DNA from: Cryomorphaceae bacterium
Lineage (GTDB): Bacteria; Bacteroidota; Bacteroidia; Flavobacteriales; BACL11
Length of the DNA: 8,374 nt
NCBI GenBank assembly: GCA_014384505.1
Contig: JACNFT010000027.1
Location: 1-8,374, forward strand
Direction of reading: 5' to 3'
The translations under genes were made by a program, and so were the position numbers. This document shows positions 5,510 through 8,374 of the stretch, piece after piece. The number at the start of each line of letters is the position of its first letter. The first letter of the stretch is position 1. Under the pieces are notes generated by a model. It made no database searches, was not told the DNA's origin, and was given only the letters and a program-made list of their open reading frames with translations.

Positions 5510-7143
5510 TGCGTTTCGTACTTACTATTATTTTATGTTCCTTTTTCACTATAAGTGTATCAGCTCAGCATACTAATTTATTTTTAGGAAATAATTATTC
5601 TTCTAATTTTAATCACTTAATTTATAATGATGACTATCATACGTCTGTTAAGCCAGTGATTAAATCAGATTTAAAGTTTGATATTGATTCTATTCTTGAA
5701 TTACAGGCTCAGTCAGATTATTCTAATTGGTATTTGAGGAAGATATTTTCGGAACATTTTATTCTTTTAGAAGGTGAAGACTATAGAGTAATTGCCTCTC
5801 CAATTATTAATTTTTCGAAAGGAAAAGAATTTGTGGATGCAAAAAAAACGTTTACTAATACTAGGGGTTTTATTGTTGAAGGTAATTTAGGTAAGAAAAT
5901 ATCTTTTTTCAGTTCTTTTGCTGAAAATCAATCTATATTCCCTAATTATATTGATGCTCACATTCGAGATAATAGAGTTGTTCCTGGGCAGGGATATGCT
6001 AGAGATTTTAAAGAAACAGGTTTTGATTATGCAATGTCATCAGGATATGTGTCTTACAGAGCTAATAAAATGTTTGCAGTACAGTTTGGGCATGGAAAAC
6101 ATTTTATAGGAGATGGGTATCGTTCATTATTGCTTTCGGATAATTCTTTCAATTACCCTTATTTACGTTTACAGACTACTTTCTGGAAAGTGCAATACAC
6201 TAACCTCTATACAGAGTTTCAAGATATTAATTATTTTTTGAATAATGGCTTAGATAATTATGATCAAATGGGCTATGCTAAAAAATATATGTCGGCTCAT
6301 TATTTGAGTATTAATGCAACTAAAAAATTAAATATTTCATTATTTGAATCTGTAATTTGGAGAATGAATCATGCCCCTGGAAACAATGGTTTTGATGTAA
6401 ATTATTTGAATCCAATAGCAATGCTTAGGCCAATTGAGTTTTCAGTAAATTCCCCTGATAATGTTTTGGTTGGTTTAAATGCTAAGTACAAATTACCTTT
6501 TTCATCTTATTTGTATGGACAATTGGTTTTAGATGAATTTAGTTTGAATGATTTAAAACAAAATGATGGTTTTTGGGCAAATAAGTTTGGTTATCAGTTA
6601 GGATATAAAATATTTAACTCTTTTGGTATTGAAAATTTAACTATGCAAACAGAGTATAATTTGGTTAGACCTTACACTTACGCTCATCATAACCCACAGC
6701 AGAATTATGCACATTATAATCAGCCACTTGCGCATCCCCTTGGAGCTAATTTTTCTGAATTTGTAGTTATGGCTAATTACAAATATAAAAGATGGCAACT
6801 AGATGGTAAACTCATATTTGTTAAATATGGTGATAAAGTTACTGGTGATGATACATCTTACGGAAATGATTTATATGAGTCAACAGGTACTTTTGAAGAG
6901 CCTAGCGGAAAAGTATATGAAGGAAGACCTTCTGACTTTGGAATTGATATGTATCAAGGTAATTTAACAACAGTTAATATTAAAATTTTCAATATTTCTT
7001 ATATTGTTAATCCAAAAACTAATCTCAAAATAAATCTAGGTGTTACTTTACGCGATTTTAAAAATGAGGATGAAGAATTACAAACTCAATTTATTAATTT
7101 TGGAATTAAGAGCGATTTATTTAATCACTATTACGACATTTAA
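5509..7143 (+). CDS. Wzi/RemB-like outer-membrane beta-barrel protein (capsule assembly / gliding motility)
   Basis: This is a 544-residue exported protein. The N-terminus is a clear Sec signal peptide (MRFVLTIILCSFFTISVSA, cleavage likely after A19, before Q20). The mature part is rich in aromatic residues with alternating short strands, as in outer-membrane barrels. The segment around residues 194-211 (FGHGKHFIGDGYRSLLLSD) and the preceding GNLGKKISFFSSFAENQ resemble Bacteroidota proteins of the Wzi capsule-assembly family, including RemB, linked to gliding in Flavobacterium johnsoniae. Wzi itself is an outer-membrane lectin that anchors capsule. No type IX secretion C-terminal domain is evident. 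It overlaps the upstream transferase and downstream tsaB by one base each. The family is likely; whether it serves capsule, gliding or another glycan is unknown. Confidence 0.75.
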   Translation: MRFVLTIILCSFFTISVSAQHTNLFLGNNYSSNFNHLIYNDDYHTSVKPVIKSDLKFDIDSILELQAQSDYSNWYLRKIFSEHFILLEGEDYRVIASPIINFSKGKEFVDAKKTFTNTRGFIVEGNLGKKISFFSSFAENQSIFPNYIDAHIRDNRVVPGQGYARDFKETGFDYAMSSGYVSYRANKMFAVQFGHGKHFIGDGYRSLLLSDNSFNYPYLRLQTTFWKVQYTNLYTEFQDINYFLNNGLDNYDQMGYAKKYMSAHYLSINATKKLNISLFESVIWRMNHAPGNNGFDVNYLNPIAMLRPIEFSVNSPDNVLVGLNAKYKLPFSSYLYGQLVLDEFSLNDLKQNDGFWANKFGYQLGYKIFNSFGIENLTMQTEYNLVRPYTYAHHNPQQNYAHYNQPLAHPLGANFSEFVVMANYKYKRWQLDGKLIFVKYGDKVTGDDTSYGNDLYESTGTFEEPSGKVYEGRPSDFGIDMYQGNLTTVNIKIFNISYIVNPKTNLKINLGVTLRDFKNEDEELQTQFINFGIKSDLFNHYYDI

Positions 7144-7817
7144 TGGCCCTGATTTTAGGAATAGAAACAGCTACTAAAAATTGCTCAGTTGCACTTTTTA
7201 AAGATGGAATAGTTATAGCTGAAAAGGAGTATATTTCTGATGGATATTCGCATGCTGAGCAACTTACCTTATTCATTCAACAGGTTATTGATTCAGCTAA
7301 GATTACCTTAAAAAAAATTGATGCAGTTGCATTAAGTATGGGTCCTGGTTCTTATACTGGATTGCGAATTGGTACTTCAACAGCTAAAGGATTATGTTAT
7401 GCTTTAGATATTCCATTAATTGCTATTTCTACTTTAAAAGCTATGGCCTTTGCTATGGCTGAAAATGAGAAGTCAGCTATTTATTGTCCTATGATTGATG
7501 CAAGAAGAATGGAGGTTTTTTCTGCTTTATATGATGTAAATAATAAACAGGTTAGAGGCGTACAAGCAGATGTTGTAGATGAAAATACTTATGCAGAATT
7601 ATTAGCAAATGAGATAATATTCTTTGGAGATGGCTCCTTAAAATGTAAAGAAGTCATCAATCATAAAAACGCTAAATTTATTTTAGGAATTAATCCTTCA
7701 GCAAAGAATTTAGGAATTTTAGCTAAAGCTAAATTTGAAAATAAGGATTTTGAAGATGTTGCTTATTTTGAGCCTTACTATTTAAAAGATTTTGTTGCTG
7801 GAAAGAAAAAAGCTTAG
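7143..7817 (+). CDS. tsaB: tRNA threonylcarbamoyladenosine biosynthesis protein TsaB
   Basis: TsaB is an ASKHA-fold partner that dimerises with TsaD and, with TsaE and TsaC, forms t6A at position 37 of ANN-decoding tRNAs in the cytoplasm. It has 224 residues (E. coli about 231). Signatures are ILGIETAT at the start, YSHAEQL (35-41), MGPGSYTGLRIGTSTAKGL (66-84), IDARRMEVF (118-126) and the YFEPYYLKDF ending typical of Bacteroidota TsaB. It lacks the HxxxH metal site of TsaD, which excludes TsaD. The ATG shares its A with the remB-like TAA (TAATG), so a housekeeping gene is coupled to an envelope gene. Its TAG at 7815-7817 overlaps the stop of the convergent helicase gene. Confidence 0.93.
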   Translation: MALILGIETATKNCSVALFKDGIVIAEKEYISDGYSHAEQLTLFIQQVIDSAKITLKKIDAVALSMGPGSYTGLRIGTSTAKGLCYALDIPLIAISTLKAMAFAMAENEKSAIYCPMIDARRMEVFSALYDVNNKQVRGVQADVVDENTYAELLANEIIFFGDGSLKCKEVINHKNAKFILGINPSAKNLGILAKAKFENKDFEDVAYFEPYYLKDFVAGKKKA

Positions 7818-8374
7818 TCTCTTTTAGTTTTTTTTGCAGCAGCATTAAATCTTCCTTTAAAAGAGCTTGAGTTTCCTCCGCTACTTCTGCCTCCTCCTCC
7901 AGTTGATTCTTTTCTTGATGAAGAACCTCCAGAAGATCTACCTCCTTGTCTATCCCTTCCTCCACCTGAATTACTTCTTTTTTCACCACCACCTGAGTAT
8001 GAACGACCGCTACCTCCTCTGTTTCCACCTCCTCTAGATGACTTTTCTCCTGGAGCTTGAGATACTTCAACATTTACTCTATTTCCATTCCAAACTGCAT
8101 CAGAAAGACCGCTTAATACATCCGTTTCAAAATCATTTGGAGCCTCAAAAAATGAGAATTTTCTCATGATATCAATCTTTCCTACTGGAATATTTCTATT
8201 TCTTGTGTATTCATTTATCAAACCAATTAGGTTGTGAGCTTGTAAATCTTTTTCTGCTCCTAAATTTATAAAAAATCTTGTGTATCCTGCTTCAGCATGT
8301 CCGGTTCTTTCTCCTCCACTTCTTTCATTTCTACCTCCACTTCTTTCGTTTCTGCCTCCACTTCTTTCATTTCT
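7814..8374 (-). CDS. DEAD-box RNA helicase, C-terminal part with DbpA-type RNA-binding domain
   Basis: This is the last 186 residues of a protein whose helicase core lies beyond the right edge; the frame is open from base 8374. Visible residues 1-21 are three copies of RNERSGG. Residues about 31-105 form a DbpA/CsdA-type RNA-binding domain: YTRFFINLGAEKDL, LIGLINEYTRN, IPVGKIDI, KFSFFEAP and RVNVEVS. Residues 106-186 are a disordered tail of Gly, Ser and Arg with RGG-like pieces, ending AAAKKTKRD. In Bacteroidota this arrangement belongs to DEAD/DEAH-box helicases of the DeaD/CsdA group, which act in ribosome assembly, RNA remodelling and cold growth. A TTG at 8221 is internal, because the upstream sequence encodes the first half of the domain. 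The TAA (7816-7814) overlaps the tsaB stop. Confidence 0.88.
   Translation of the reverse strand, partial: RNERSGGRNERSGGRNERSGGERTGHAEAGYTRFFINLGAEKDLQAHNLIGLINEYTRNRNIPVGKIDIMRKFSFFEAPNDFETDVLSGLSDAVWNGNRVNVEVSQAPGEKSSRGGGNRGGSGRSYSGGGEKRSNSGGGRDRQGGRSSGGSSSRKESTGGGGRSSGGNSSSFKGRFNAAAKKTKRD
8312..8374 (-). repeat. Tandem 21-bp coding repeat (RNERSGG), at least three copies
   Basis: Three consecutive 21-bp units lie at 8374-8354, 8353-8333 and 8332-8312, each encoding RNERSGG. They differ only at the third base of the Asn codon (AAT, AAC, AAT) and the third base of the last Gly codon (GGC, GGT, GGA). The array continues to the window edge, so the copy number is unknown. It sits in the linker between the expected helicase core and the RNA-binding domain. 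A 21-bp unit keeps the frame, so copy-number change would alter linker length without breaking the protein. Confidence 0.85.

Noticed and set aside
7800..7850. A-rich then T-rich stretch at the tsaB/helicase junction as a bidirectional terminator
   Set aside because: The A and T runs can pair only weakly, with mismatches and no GC stem; they are explained by lysine codons at both C-termini.
7729..8073. A 114-codon minus-strand ORF rich in Glu, Lys, Val and Gln
   Set aside because: It is a frame-shifted reading of the helicase Gly/Ser/Arg tail and runs antisense into tsaB; its composition comes from the repetitive codons of that tail.
8312..8374. CRISPR-like regular repeat at the right edge
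   Set aside because: The units are directly adjacent with no spacers and are in frame, coding for an RNERSGG heptad in a helicase.

Overview
The window looks like a chromosomal segment of a member of the Bacteroidota, most likely Flavobacteriia. The evidence is very AT-rich coding DNA, no purine-rich Shine-Dalgarno sequence before any convincing start, exact or near matches to the Bacteroidota -7 promoter element (TAnnTTTG) close to gene starts, a Wzi/RemB-type outer-membrane barrel, and a DEAD-box helicase tail rich in Gly, Ser and Arg. The genus cannot be read from the sequence. Gene density is very high: the longest non-coding stretch is the 87 bp between the two divergent transcription units (1596-1682).

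Left part, minus strand (1595 down to 1): cysC (APS kinase), cysD (ATP sulfurylase small subunit) and the first 23 codons of cysN (ATP sulfurylase GTPase subunit). The three are packed with 1-bp and 8-bp gaps and form one operon that activates sulfate to APS and then PAPS.

Middle and right part, plus strand (1683 to 7817): deoC (deoxyribose-phosphate aldolase family), cysQ (PAP phosphatase), an unrecognised 40-codon ORF, gmhA and gmhB (heptose phosphate isomerase and phosphatase), a WecA/MraY-family polyprenyl-phosphate sugar-1-phosphate transferase, a Wzi/RemB-like outer-membrane barrel and tsaB (tRNA t6A synthesis). Gaps run from -8 to +31 bp, with two TAATG stop-start overlaps, so much of this strand is probably read as one or two transcripts, with a possible extra promoter before gmhA.

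Right edge, minus strand (8374 to 7814): the C-terminal 186 residues of a DEAD-box RNA helicase with a DbpA-type RNA-binding domain. The domain is flanked by a tandem 7-residue repeat that runs off the window and by a Gly/Ser/Arg-rich tail. Its stop codon overlaps that of tsaB.

How the genes may work together: CysN/D/C make PAPS, and CysQ removes PAP, the by-product of sulfotransferases and PAPS reductase. The downstream block supplies heptose phosphate metabolism, lipid-linked glycan initiation and an outer-membrane glycan or motility barrel. One reading is a sulfation supply linked to a surface polysaccharide locus. No sulfotransferase, PAPS reductase, heptose kinase or nucleotidyltransferase is visible here, so this stays an inference. 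I found no CRISPR array, mobile element, tRNA or rRNA, and no clearly new system. The most unusual items are the small ORF, the inverted repeat in the divergent promoter region and the helicase repeat.
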